DNA of 64,000 nucleotides from Halorubrum sp. 2020YC2 (lineage in GTDB: Archaea; Halobacteriota; Halobacteria; Halobacteriales; Haloferacaceae), in contig NZ_CP076019.1 of NCBI RefSeq assembly GCF_018623055.1, forward strand, positions 2,790,001 to 2,854,000. Reading direction: 5' to 3'. How positions within the stretch are numbered: the first letter of the stretch is position 1; every line of letters starts with the position of its first letter. The notes beneath the pieces were generated by a model. It did no database searches. It had not been told where the DNA came from and was given only the letters and a program-made list of their open reading frames with translations. This document shows positions 39,435 to 48,184 of the stretch, one piece after another. The position numbers and the translations under genes were made by a program.

Positions 39435-42224
39435 ATGGCAACGGGGATCGTCGGGGAGTTCCTCGATCTTAAGGCGGAGACGGACGCGGACGTCCTTGCG
39501 ATGCAGTGCGGCGACTTCTACGAGTTCTTCGCGGACGACGCCGAGCTAGTGGCCGACGAGCTCGACCTCTCTATCTCACAGAAGTCCTCCCACGGCTCGT
39601 CGTACCCGATGGCGGGCGTGCCGCTCTCGGAGCTGACGCCGTACGTGAACGCCTTGGTCGAGCGCGGCTACCGGGTCGCGGTCGCGGACCAGTACGAGAC
39701 CGAGGGGGGCGACCACGCCCGCGAGATCGTCCGCGTCGTCACGCCCGGCACCGTCCTCGAAACGAGCGACGACGACGCGCGCTACCTCGCGGCGGTGGTC
39801 CGCGAGGAGGGCGGGTCCGGCGGGGCCGGGGCGACCGGCGGAACCGGAGACGCCGACGGCCCCTACGGGCTCGCCTTCGCCGACGTGACCACGGGGCGGT
39901 TCCTCGCGACGACGGTCGACGACGGGGGCGACCTGCGCGCCGAACTGTACCGCTTCGACCCTGCGGAGGTGCTCCCCGGCCCGCGGGTGCGCAACGACGA
40001 CCGCCTGCTCGGTGCGGTCCGCGAGGACCTCTCCGGGCGCGTCACCGCCTTCGACGCGGAGGCGTTCGCGACGGGGCGCGCGAAACACGCCGTCCGCGAG
40101 CAGTTCGGCCGCGAGACGACCGACAGCGTCGGGCTGGACTCGGCGCCGGCGGTCCGGGCCGCGGGCGCGGTCCTCTCGTACGTCGAGGAGACCGGCGCGG
40201 GCGTGCTGGCCTCGATGACCCGCCTGACGGCGTACGGCGCCGACGGCCGGGTCGACGTGGACGCGACGACGCAGCGCAACCTCGAGATAACCGAGACGAT
40301 GCGGGGCGACGCCGACGGCTCGCTTTTCGACACCGTCGACCACACCGTCACCGCCGCCGGCGGCCGGCTGCTCCGCGAGTGGCTCACCCGCCCGCGGCGC
40401 GACCGCGAGACGCTCGCGGCCCGCCTCGACGCGGTCGAGGCGCTGGCGTCGGCGGCGCTCGCGCGCGACCGGATCCGCGAGGTCCTCGGTGACGCCTACG
40501 ACCTCGAACGCCTCGCGGCGCGGACGACGAGCGGGAGCGCGGGCGCGCGCGAACTGCTCTCGGTCCGCGACACGCTCGCGCTGCTCCCGGACCTCGCGGA
40601 CGCGGTCGACGGCACGGCCCTCGCGGACTCGCCCGCGGCGGCCGTCCTCGACCGGGTCGACCGCGAGCGGGCGGCCGGACTCCGGGAGGAACTTGCGGAC
40701 GCGCTCGCGGAGGACCCGCCGAAGGCGAAGACGGGCGGCGGGCTGTTGAACGAGGGGTACGACGAGGAACTCGACGAGCTGATCGAGCGCCACGAGGCGG
40801 CCAAGTCGTGGCTCGACGGGCTGGCGGAGCGCGAGAAGCGGAAGCACGGGCTCAGCCACGTCACCGTCGACCGCAACAAGACGGACGGCTACTACATCCA
40901 GGTCGGGAAGTCGGTGGCGGATCAGGTGCCCGAGCACTACCGCGAGATCAAGACGCTGAAGAACTCGAAGCGGTTCGTCACCGACGAGTTGGCGGAGAAG
41001 GAGCGGGAGGTCCTCCGACTCGAGGAGGCCCGCGGTGACTTGGAGTACGAGCTGTTCGAGGCGCTCCGCGAGCGCGTGGCCGAGCGCGCGGAACTGCTCC
41101 AGGACGCCGGGCGGGCGGTCGCGGAGCTCGACGCGCTCGCCTCGCTCGCGACCCACGCGGCCCGGCGAGACTGGACGCGCCCGGAGCTGACCGGGGAGCG
41201 CCGGCTCGACGTCGAGGCCGGGCGCCACCCCGTCGTCGAGGGGACGACCGACTTCGTCCCGAACGACCTGCGGCTCGACGCGGAGCGCGGCTTCCTCATC
41301 GTCACCGGCCCGAACATGAGCGGGAAGTCGACGTACATGCGGCAGGCCGCGCTGATCCAGCTGCTCGCGCAGGCCGGCTCGTTCGTCCCCGCCCGCGCGG
41401 CCGAGGTGGGGCTCGTCGACGGCATCTACACCCGGGTCGGCGCGCTCGACGAGCTCGCGCAGGGCCGGTCGACGTTCATGGTCGAGATGCAGGAGCTGTC
41501 GAACATCCTCCACTCCGCGACCGAGGACTCCCTGGTCATCCTCGACGAGGTCGGTCGCGGCACCGCCACCTACGACGGCATCTCCATCGCGTGGGCGGCG
41601 ACCGAGTACCTCCACAACGAGGTCCGCGCGCGCACCCTCTTCGCCACCCACTACCACGAGCTGACGACGCTCGCGGACCACCTCCCGCGCGTCGAGAACG
41701 TCCACGTCGCCGTCGACGAGCGCGACGGCGAGGTGACGTTCCTCCGCACCGTCCGCGACGGCCCGACGAACCGGTCGTACGGCGTCCACGTCGCGGACCT
41801 CGCGGGCGTCCCCGACCCCGTCGTCTCCCGCGCGGACGAGGTCCTCGACCGGCTCCGCGAGGAGAAGGCCATCGAGGCCCGCGGCTCGCGGAGCGGGGGG
41901 ACCGGCGGCGAGGGCCCCGGCGGCGAGGGCTCCGGCGGCACCCAGCAGGTCGTCTTCGACCTCTCGTCTGGGTCGTTCTCGGAGGGCGACGGCGCCGACG
42001 AGGGGACGGCGGCGAACGCTCCGGCCTCGGAGGCGGGTCGAAACGGAGCGGCCGCCCGGTCGACGTCGGCCGCCTCCGCTGAGCCCGCGGAGGACGCGGC
42101 GGCCGGCCGACTCGACCCCGAGACCCGGGCCGTGATCGAGGAGCTGAGCGACGTCGACGTCGCGGAGACCCCGCCGGTGGAGTTGCTCTCGCGGGTTCAG
42201 GAGTGGCAAGAGCGGCTGGACTGA
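39435..42224 (+). CDS. mutS: DNA mismatch repair protein MutS
   Basis: Mismatch sensor, 929 aa. The mismatch-reading Phe-x-Glu is present in CGDFYEFF (about residue 30). The ATPase core has TGPNMSGKSTYMRQ (Walker A), VILDEVGRGTATYDG (Walker B/signature) and FATHYHELT. A disordered acidic/Ala-rich linker (about 815-890) precedes a short conserved C-terminus (IEELSDVDVAETPP, LLSRVQEWQERL). ATG 39435 begins MATGIVGEFLDLK; GTTTTAGCC about 25-30 bases upstream is a fitting TATA box. MutL is not next to it, although the pair are often neighbours. Confidence 0.95.
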   Translation: MATGIVGEFLDLKAETDADVLAMQCGDFYEFFADDAELVADELDLSISQKSSHGSSYPMAGVPLSELTPYVNALVERGYRVAVADQYETEGGDHAREIVRVVTPGTVLETSDDDARYLAAVVREEGGSGGAGATGGTGDADGPYGLAFADVTTGRFLATTVDDGGDLRAELYRFDPAEVLPGPRVRNDDRLLGAVREDLSGRVTAFDAEAFATGRAKHAVREQFGRETTDSVGLDSAPAVRAAGAVLSYVEETGAGVLASMTRLTAYGADGRVDVDATTQRNLEITETMRGDADGSLFDTVDHTVTAAGGRLLREWLTRPRRDRETLAARLDAVEALASAALARDRIREVLGDAYDLERLAARTTSGSAGARELLSVRDTLALLPDLADAVDGTALADSPAAAVLDRVDRERAAGLREELADALAEDPPKAKTGGGLLNEGYDEELDELIERHEAAKSWLDGLAEREKRKHGLSHVTVDRNKTDGYYIQVGKSVADQVPEHYREIKTLKNSKRFVTDELAEKEREVLRLEEARGDLEYELFEALRERVAERAELLQDAGRAVAELDALASLATHAARRDWTRPELTGERRLDVEAGRHPVVEGTTDFVPNDLRLDAERGFLIVTGPNMSGKSTYMRQAALIQLLAQAGSFVPARAAEVGLVDGIYTRVGALDELAQGRSTFMVEMQELSNILHSATEDSLVILDEVGRGTATYDGISIAWAATEYLHNEVRARTLFATHYHELTTLADHLPRVENVHVAVDERDGEVTFLRTVRDGPTNRSYGVHVADLAGVPDPVVSRADEVLDRLREEKAIEARGSRSGGTGGEGPGGEGSGGTQQVVFDLSSGSFSEGDGADEGTAANAPASEAGRNGAAARSTSAASAEPAEDAAAGRLDPETRAVIEELSDVDVAETPPVELLSRVQEWQERLD

Positions 42225-42271
42225 CTGCGTCTGACGTAAGAACTAATGTCCGACCTCGTCGTGTGGTGTGT

Positions 42272-42622
42272 ATGGGCATCATGAGCAAGATCCTCGGCGG
42301 GGGTGGGAGCCGCTCCGTCGACGACTACGTCGAACTCGACACGGACGACTTCGCGGACGCGCACGCGGAGACGGGCACGCAGGTACACTTCGCGGAGATA
42401 GCCGATCAGGGCGACGTCATCCCGATCAAAGACGCGGTGTACGACGGCGACTTCGTCATCGCGGACATCACCCGCCACTCCACCTCGGACCGGACGATAG
42501 AACACGTCTACGACGAACTCCGCCAGGTGGTCCAGGAGGTCGACGGCGACATCGTCCAGAAGGGCGACGACCAGATAATAGTCACCCCGGCGGGCGTCAA
42601 GGTGTCGCGACAGAAGCTGTAA
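42272..42622 (+). CDS. sepF: Cell division protein SepF
   Basis: Membrane anchor for FtsZ in archaea lacking FtsA. The short N-terminal amphipathic segment (MGIMSKILGG) should bind the membrane. The rest is the SepF beta-alpha core (FVIADITRHSTSDR, HVYDELRQVVQEVDGD, IIVTPAGVKVS). The 116-aa length is typical for haloarchaea. ATG 42272 gives the amphipathic helix at the very N-terminus. It starts 47 bases after mutS on the same strand. Confidence 0.92.
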   Translation: MGIMSKILGGGGSRSVDDYVELDTDDFADAHAETGTQVHFAEIADQGDVIPIKDAVYDGDFVIADITRHSTSDRTIEHVYDELRQVVQEVDGDIVQKGDDQIIVTPAGVKVSRQKL

Positions 42623-42707
42623 GCGCCGCGTTCCGGCGGCCTCGTCCCGCCCCTCGGCCCGCCGTCCCGCTTTTCCGCCCCGAATTCGGTCCCACCGGTC
42701 GAACCGT

Positions 42708-42717
42708 GTCATATATG
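42708..42717 (+). promoter_or_regulatory. TATA box of the Azf-like gene
   Basis: TCATATATGC about 27-30 bases before ATG 42744, with spacing that fits a leaderless transcript. Confidence 0.55.
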
Positions 42718-42743
42718 CCGTTCTCTCGCCCACGTAGAGTCGA

Positions 42744-43658
42744 ATGGACGAGCCGGTCCTGCTGACTGGCGCCGGCGGACGGGTGGGACAGGCCATCCTC
42801 CGCGGCATCGGGGACGACTACGAGTGGCGGCTCCTCGACCGCGAGCCGCTCCCCGCCGCGAAGGTGCCCGACGGGGTCACCGACGCCGACCGGTACGTCG
42901 CGGACATCACCGACGAGCGCGCCGTCCGCGAGGCGGTCGAAGACGTCGGAGCGGTGATCCACCTCGCCGGCGACCCGCGGAAGACGGCGCCGTGGGACTC
43001 CGTCCTCCGGAACAACATCGACGGGACGCAGGTCGTGATGCGCGCGGCCGCCGAGGCCGGCGTCGAGCGGTTCGCGTTCGCCTCCTCGAACCACGCCGTC
43101 GGCGGCTACGAGACCGAGGAACGCACGCCGGACCTCTACCGGACCGACGACGAGTACCGGCTCGACGGCAGCGAACTCCCCCGCCCCGGCAACCTCTACG
43201 GCGTCTCGAAGGCGGCCGGCGAGTCGCTCGGACGCTTCTATCACGACGAGTTCGACATGCGCGTCGTCTGCGTCCGGATCGGGAACCTCACCAAGGACCA
43301 CCCGCCCCGCGAGTACGAGCGCGGGCAGGCCATGTGGCTCTCCCACCGCGACTGCGCGCACCTGTTCGACCGCTGTCTCCGCGCCGACTACGGCTACGAG
43401 GTCGTGTACGGCATCTCGAACAACGACCGCCGCTACTACTCGATCGAGCGCGCCCGCGAGGCGCTCGGCTACGACCCGGCCGACAACTCCGCCGACTACA
43501 CCTTCGAGGGCGAACCCAAGCCGGACCGCGACACCGACGCGGACGAGGACCCCTACGCCGCCGACTCGTCCGCGTCGGACGCCGCTCGGCCCGAAGACGA
43601 GTCTCCCGCCGAACCCAACTTCCCCGCCGACCCCGACGCGCCGAGCGACGACGCCTGA
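42744..43658 (+). CDS. azf: NAD-dependent sugar dehydrogenase/epimerase, probable Azf-type glucose-6-phosphate dehydrogenase
   Basis: Extended short-chain dehydrogenase, 304 aa. LLTGAGGRVGQAIL is the NAD-binding glycine motif, VIHLAGDPR the second fold landmark, FASSNHAVGGYE the Ser region and LYGVSKAAGE the catalytic Tyr-x-x-x-Lys. From memory the sequence is close to haloarchaeal Azf, an NAD-dependent glucose-6-phosphate dehydrogenase feeding the oxidative pentose phosphate route; uronate dehydrogenase is the alternative. The last 45 residues are an acidic disordered tail not usual for the family. Confidence 0.78.
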   Translation: MDEPVLLTGAGGRVGQAILRGIGDDYEWRLLDREPLPAAKVPDGVTDADRYVADITDERAVREAVEDVGAVIHLAGDPRKTAPWDSVLRNNIDGTQVVMRAAAEAGVERFAFASSNHAVGGYETEERTPDLYRTDDEYRLDGSELPRPGNLYGVSKAAGESLGRFYHDEFDMRVVCVRIGNLTKDHPPREYERGQAMWLSHRDCAHLFDRCLRADYGYEVVYGISNNDRRYYSIERAREALGYDPADNSADYTFEGEPKPDRDTDADEDPYAADSSASDAARPEDESPAEPNFPADPDAPSDDA

Positions 43659-43689
43659 CCGGACCGACGGATCTTCCCTCCCGACTCCG

Positions 43690-44355
43690 CTAAAACAGGC
43701 CGTCGACGTCGCGCCGCTTCCGCTCCTCTCGCTCCACGTGATCGCCCAGCCGCGCGGCCACCTGCGGCCGCGCGTCCGGCGTCCGGAGGTACGCGAACAG
43801 GAGTTCCGCGAACTCCGTCCGACCCGTTCCGCGCTCCTCGCGGGCGAGGTCGGTCGCGGTCGCGAACACCGTCGGGTCGCCCGGTTCGTCCGCTCCCGCG
43901 AGCGCCGTCGCCGCGAGTCCGGCCGCCGCGAGCGACAGCCCGTCGAAGCCCGACGTCCCGTCGTCGACGCGAACCCGCGGCGCGGCCGCCGAACCCGCGT
44001 CCTCTGGAGCCGCAGCGAGCCGCTCCGCCCACTCCCGGACGGGACCCAGCGCGACCCCGCGCGGATCGGAGACGCTCGCCAGCGCCACGACGGCGTCGTC
44101 CGCGCGCTCCGCCGCCCCGGACCGGTCGCCGTCGCCCGCCCGGTGCGTCGCCGCCGCGGTCGCGGCCAGTCCCCGAAGCAGCCGCTCGGCGTCGTCGCTC
44201 TCGTCGTCGTCCGGCGGTCGCCGTTTCCCTTCCCAGACGTCGCGGGCCGCGAGGAAGCGCTCCTCGTCGAACAGCGCGGCGCCGGCGGCGATTGCGGCCG
44301 ACGCGGACGGCGCGTCGCGCGCGTCTCGGCTCGGACCGGAGTCGCGGTCGGTCAC
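43690..44355 (-). CDS. DUF309-family protein
   Basis: A 221-aa helical protein. The N-terminal part (LFDEERFLAARDVWEGKRRP) matches the DUF309 helix pattern; the rest is Ala/Arg-rich helices with a C-terminal FAYLRTPDARPQVAARL and DHVEREERKR. The biochemical function of the family is unknown. Its stop is 31 bases from the Azf-like gene's stop (convergent). ATG 44355 starts MTDRDSGPSRD. Confidence 0.78.
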   Translation of the reverse strand: MTDRDSGPSRDARDAPSASAAIAAGAALFDEERFLAARDVWEGKRRPPDDDESDDAERLLRGLAATAAATHRAGDGDRSGAAERADDAVVALASVSDPRGVALGPVREWAERLAAAPEDAGSAAAPRVRVDDGTSGFDGLSLAAAGLAATALAGADEPGDPTVFATATDLAREERGTGRTEFAELLFAYLRTPDARPQVAARLGDHVEREERKRRDVDGLF

Positions 44356-44416
44356 GCCTCGCGGTCGGCGGCGACGACTGATAAATGACAGTTCCGCGAC
44401 CGGGGAGGCCGGAGCG

Positions 44417-44734
44417 TCAGCGGGGACAGGGCGGGGAGCCGCCCGCGGCGGACGGGTCAGGCCTCACGGGCGGCGCCGCCGTCGTCCGGGGGCGGAGCGT
44501 TCGGTCGACCGCGTTCGGGTGTCGCCGGTGAAGCGCCGCGCCGGCGACCGCGCCGCAGAGGGCAGCCAGCGCGACCGCGGCCGCGGTCGGGAACGAGAGG
44601 GCCGCGACGGTCGCCACCGGCAGCGCCGCGAAGGCGACCGCGACGCCGAGCGACGGGAGCGCCGCCGACCGGTGGCGGCTCGCGTGTAGATCGGGGCGAA
44701 CGGTGCGTCTGGAGGGGGGTCGGTCTGGTCTCAT
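44417..44734 (-). CDS. Small membrane protein, two helices
   Basis: A 105-aa frame from ATG 44734 with a basic start (MRPDRPPSRRTVRP), two adjacent membrane helices (LGVAVAFAALPVATVAALSF and AAVALAALCGAVAGAAL) and a Pro/Arg-rich tail. Such short two-helix proteins are common in haloarchaea. No family or function is recognised. Upstream codons stay open but become implausibly Arg/Pro-rich. Confidence 0.55.
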   Translation of the reverse strand: MRPDRPPSRRTVRPDLHASRHRSAALPSLGVAVAFAALPVATVAALSFPTAAAVALAALCGAVAGAALHRRHPNAVDRTLRPRTTAAPPVRPDPSAAGGSPPCPR

Positions 44735-45172
44735 ATCGGATGTGGATCGCGGCGCGAGTCGCTCGCGCCGTGTCGGAGTCGGTTCGACCGACGGAGGCCG
44801 CGCGGCGCGGCCTCCGAGCGGTGAGCGGGGCCGGAGCGTGTCCGGCGGAGGCGTCGCTCGTCTCGGTGAGCGAGCCGCCCGTCTCCGCGTCGGGGTCACG
44901 CGGCGACGGCGCCGAGGAGAGCGGCGACCGGCCCGCGGGCCCGTTTCCGGGCGCTCCGGCGGGGGGCGAACGTCGGAGTGGGGTCGCGGACGGTCATGGG
45001 TCCGACCCGGCGGTGGGGGACCGGCCGGGCGTATGTCCACCGAGCGACGCAACCGAATTAACAGTTGCTCGCGTGTGCGACTCAATAGCGCGGTTCGACC
45101 GCCGCGGCGACCCGATCGACCGCCGCGACCACCAGTACACTAACGAGTGGGGAGCGCGTACCGACGGTAGAC
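44735..45172. other. 438-base gap without convincing gene
   Basis: This GC-rich gap separates the minus-strand small membrane protein from the antiporter. A plus-strand frame from ATG 44740 runs through it and into the antiporter start, but its composition is Arg/Gly/Ser-rich and it lacks the acidic bias of real genes here. The AT-richer stretch around 45050-45095 and the TACACTAACG region near 45135 could hold the antiporter promoter. No repeat or stable hairpin stands out. Confidence 0.4.
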
Positions 45173-47029
45173 GTGTCTAGTAGCCTCCTGCCGGTGATCG
45201 CGGCGATACTCGTGTCGGGGCTGGCGGTACAGCTACTCGCTCACCGGCTGCGGGTGCCGAGCGTCATCTTCTACCTCGCGATCGGGGTGGTGTTGGGTCC
45301 GGAGGTGTTGGGACTCGTCACGCTGGAGACGTTCGGTGACGGGCTGGAGATCATCGTCGGCCTGAGCGTCGCGATCATCGTCTTCGAGGGCGCGTTCGCG
45401 CTCCGGGTCGACCGGATCCGGCGCGCGTCGACGGTGTCGCTCCGGCTGGTGACCGTCAGCGCGGTCGTGATGTTCCTCGGCACCACGGCGGCGGTCCGCG
45501 CCTTCACCGACGGCACGTGGGAGGTCGCGCTGCTGATCGGGGCGCTGCTGGTGGCCACCGGGCCGACCGTCATCACGCCGATCCTCAACGTGGTCCGGGT
45601 GCGAGACCACGTCGCGACCGCGTTAGAGACCGAGGGGATCGTCAACGACGTGACCGCCGCGATCGTCGCGGTCGTGATCTTCGAGACGCTGCTGCTCGAC
45701 GACCTCGGCGTCCCCGCGACGGTGCTGTCCTTCCTCCAGCGGTTCGGCGTCGGGATCGCCGCGGGGCTGCTCGCCACCGTCGCCATCTACGCGCTGCTGG
45801 AGAGCGACCTCGTCCCCGAACGCGACGTACAGGCGTCGCAGTTCCTCGTGTTGTCGGCCGCGATCGGATCCTTCGCGGCCGCCGAAGCCGTCGCCGCGGA
45901 GGCGGGCATCGCGGCGGCGGCGACGAGCGGGATCCTCCTCGGCAACCTCGGGCTGGACAACCGCGAGGAGATAGAGAGCTTCGCAGAGAACACCACCACG
46001 ATCGTCCTCTCGTTCGTGTTCATCTCGCTCGCCGCGCTGATCGACGTCGAGGCGATCGCCGCGCTCGGCGTCGGCGTGATCGCGATCGTCGCGGTCATCA
46101 TGCTCGTCCTCCGACCGCTGGGCGCGTTCATCGCGACCCTCGGCGTCGAGCGGTTCACCCGGCCCGAGCGGCTATTCATCGCGAGCGTCGGGCCGCGGGG
46201 GATCATCCCGGCGAGCGTGGCGACGCTGTTCGCCATCGAGTTGGAGCTCGCGGGCAGCGTCGCGGCCGGCGAACTGCTCGTCGGCACGGTGTTCGCGGTC
46301 ATCTTCGCGACGGTCCTCGTCGAGGCGGGGTTCGCGCGACAGATCGGAGAGTTCCTCGGAGTGTCACCAATGCGCACGATAATCATCGGCGGGGGTCGGG
46401 TCGGCCAGGCGCTCGCCACGCGACTGGAGAACAGGGGCGAGTACGTCGTTATCGTCGAGACGGACCCGGAAGTCGTCGAGCGGGCGCGCTCGGAGGGGTT
46501 CACGGTCTACGAGGGAGACGGGAGCGACACGGAGGCGCTCCGCGGCGTCAACATCGGGGATGCCAAGCGGCTCATCGCCACGACGAGCGACGACGACATC
46601 AACCTCCTCGCGTGTCAGCTCGCGATCACTAAGTTCGACGTCGAATCGGTGTACTCCCGGGTGAACGACCCGAACAACGTCGACGCCTTCGACAGCATCG
46701 GCGTCACCGGAATCGACGCCTCGACGGCGACCGCAGTCGCCATCGACGACGAGATCGAGCGGCCCGCGCTCACCCACTGGATGAATGAACTCGGTGACAA
46801 CCACGACGTTCAGGAGGTGGAGGTGACCTCCGAGAAACTCGCGGGGAAGACCATCCGCGACCTCAACGCTCAGATCCCCGACGGCACCTTCGTCGCCGTC
46901 GTCAGCCGCGACGGCGAGAACCACGTGCCCTCGGCGGATACCGTCCTCGAAATCGGAGACCACGTCACGTTCATCGGCAACACCGACGCGGTCCGCCGGG
47001 CGATGGACCGGTTCCATCCGCACGATTAA
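45173..47029 (+). CDS. CPA-family Na+/H+ (or K+/H+) antiporter with C-terminal RCK domain
   Basis: A 618-aa cation antiporter. About twelve membrane helices fill residues 1-400 (VIAAILVSGLAVQLLAHRL, VGLSVAIIVFEGAFAL, ALLVATGPTVITPIL, IVNDVTAAIVAVVIF). An RCK/TrkA_N domain follows (MRTIIIGGGRVGQAL then VVIVETDPEVVERA), and a TrkA_C-like end (ELGDNHDVQEVEV, VLEIGDHVTFIG). The RCK part binds NAD(H) or nucleotides and gates transport; this suits a halophile managing Na+ and K+. The start is GTG 45173. It is monocistronic, with element C downstream. Confidence 0.9.
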   Translation: MSSSLLPVIAAILVSGLAVQLLAHRLRVPSVIFYLAIGVVLGPEVLGLVTLETFGDGLEIIVGLSVAIIVFEGAFALRVDRIRRASTVSLRLVTVSAVVMFLGTTAAVRAFTDGTWEVALLIGALLVATGPTVITPILNVVRVRDHVATALETEGIVNDVTAAIVAVVIFETLLLDDLGVPATVLSFLQRFGVGIAAGLLATVAIYALLESDLVPERDVQASQFLVLSAAIGSFAAAEAVAAEAGIAAAATSGILLGNLGLDNREEIESFAENTTTIVLSFVFISLAALIDVEAIAALGVGVIAIVAVIMLVLRPLGAFIATLGVERFTRPERLFIASVGPRGIIPASVATLFAIELELAGSVAAGELLVGTVFAVIFATVLVEAGFARQIGEFLGVSPMRTIIIGGGRVGQALATRLENRGEYVVIVETDPEVVERARSEGFTVYEGDGSDTEALRGVNIGDAKRLIATTSDDDINLLACQLAITKFDVESVYSRVNDPNNVDAFDSIGVTGIDASTATAVAIDDEIERPALTHWMNELGDNHDVQEVEVTSEKLAGKTIRDLNAQIPDGTFVAVVSRDGENHVPSADTVLEIGDHVTFIGNTDAVRRAMDRFHPHD

Positions 47030-47096
47030 GACGGAGAGCGGGTGGTTCGGGCCGTTCGTGAGCGAGGGTATGAGAGGTCGGATCGTTGGTCGGACA

Positions 47097-47276
47097 TTTA
47101 TAAATGGACGATGCTGATTCGGTGACTCCGGCTCAATCTCCGACACCTCGCTTATAAATAGCGAGCCGAGAAACGGCGATGACGGCCGCCTAACCTCCAG
47201 CCGGACACTTATAAATAGTTGACCACGAATCGGCGGCGAACACCGCCAAAGCCCCAGCCACTCAGTTATAAACAAC
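47097..47276 (+). repeat. Tandem TATA-box units in front of element C
   Basis: Four TTATAAA boxes occur at about 47097, 47152, 47209 and 47266, spaced 55-57 bases. The units between them end in related sequence, the last two with CGGCGGCGAACACCGCC and AAAGCCCCAGCC. This is the promoter-plus-leader part of the dispersed element, repeated as a ladder. The first two units have drifted. It implies repeated partial duplication or insertion at the element's left end. Confidence 0.7.
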
Positions 47277-47550
47277 CGACTACGGATCGGCGGCGAACAC
47301 CGCCAAAGCCCCAGCCGGGAGGGCGCCGTACGCTCGCTGCGCTCCTCGGTCGCTCACTCCGTTCGCTCCCTCCGGTGCTTGCGTCGCCTACGGCGCCCTC
47401 GCGGCTGCCCCTTTGAGTCCCGCCCCGCACAGCCCCGCAGTCTCACGCCTCCCCAGCCTCGTCAGTCGCCTCCGCTTCGCTCCGGCGACTGACTCCCTCG
47501 CGCGTGCGACTCGCGCCCTCCGGGCGCTCGTCGGCACGCGCCACCGCTCT
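47277..47550 (+). repeat. Dispersed structured element, copy C (candidate ncRNA)
   Basis: Compact copy without hairpin inserts. After CCAAAGCCCCAGCC, stem 1 pairs AGCCGGGAGGGCGCCGTA with TACGGCGCCCTCGCGGCT (one mismatch). Then come TGCCCCTTTGAGTCCCGC and CACGCCTCCCCAGCC, a 10-bp perfect hairpin at 47461-47493 (GTCAGTCGCC/GGCGACTGAC) that differs in sequence from copy D at the same place, and the terminal hairpin 47500-47541. The right TATA-like end is missing or decayed. It lies between the antiporter and the tRNA-Arg locus, which converge. Confidence 0.75.
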
Positions 47551-47629
47551 TCAAAACCACAACTGACTGAGCGTGTCGCGCTGGACCGAAACACGACTCG
47601 CGGTGCTTACCGTCTGGTGTGTCCGAAAA

Positions 47630-47864
47630 CGTCCTGACGGAGTCCTGCGCGAGCGAAGCGAGCGCAGGGCACGTCAGGACGTGAACGCAGCGGCTGTCGA
47701 ACGAAGTGAGACAGCCGCAAAGTGAACGTCCTGACGGAGATTTGAACTCGGAAAGACGGTCGGCCTCGCTTCGCTCGGCCGCTGCGACTTTTCTGCTCAA
47801 ATCTCCGCGGAGTTTCTTTCAACACGTACTGCTCGCTACGCTCGCAGTATTGTGCTGAAAGAAA
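47630..47864. repeat. tRNA-Arg 3'-end copies and nested hairpins
   Basis: Bases 47727-47749 copy the 3' end of tRNA-Arg, and CGGAGATTTGA (47735-47745) has its inverted copy at 47797-47807. A shorter copy at 47630-47639 pairs with 47672-47681 (10 bp), with an inner CCTGCGC/GCGCAGG stem and a GAGCGAAGCGAG loop. Further stems lie around CGGCTGTC (47690-47715) and CTTTCAACAC (47818-47864). Everything sits immediately downstream of the tRNA, as at the tRNA-Pro and tRNA-Asp loci. Confidence 0.75.
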
Positions 47865-47937
47865 CGTCCTGACGGAGATTTGAACTCCGGTCCCTGGCTC
47901 CGCAAGCCAAGAGGATAGTCCACTACCCTACCAGGAC
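47865..47937 (-). tRNA. tRNA-Arg (GCG)
   Basis: On the minus strand, 73 bases fold as a tRNA: acceptor GTCCTGG with TCAGGAC and discriminator G, T arm CGGAGTTCAAATCTCCG, anticodon loop TTGCGGA with anticodon GCG (codon CGC, arginine). No intron and no encoded CCA. Confidence 0.92.
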
Positions 47938-48184
47938 TCATCTCTACGTATCGCGGTGGAACTTAAGACGGTTACGGTCCGGCGGCCGCGTGCCTGCGGT
48001 CCCCACGCTCCCCGGGTCGGGATGAACACCTTTTGTATCGACGGGACCCATGATCCGCTATGAGGCGCCTTCGAGCCGCGACCGCGACCCGAGCCGGTCG
48101 CTCTCCCGACCGGCCGGACTCCGGCGCGAACCCCGGACAACGGCAACGCTTATCCGCGAACTCGTCGACCACGGAGGTACGCGT

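Noticed and set aside
39576-42209. 877-codon open frame on the minus strand
   Set aside because: It lies wholly under mutS. Long antisense frames are expected in such GC-rich DNA, and its Arg/Val/Leu-rich composition lacks the acidic bias of real proteins here.
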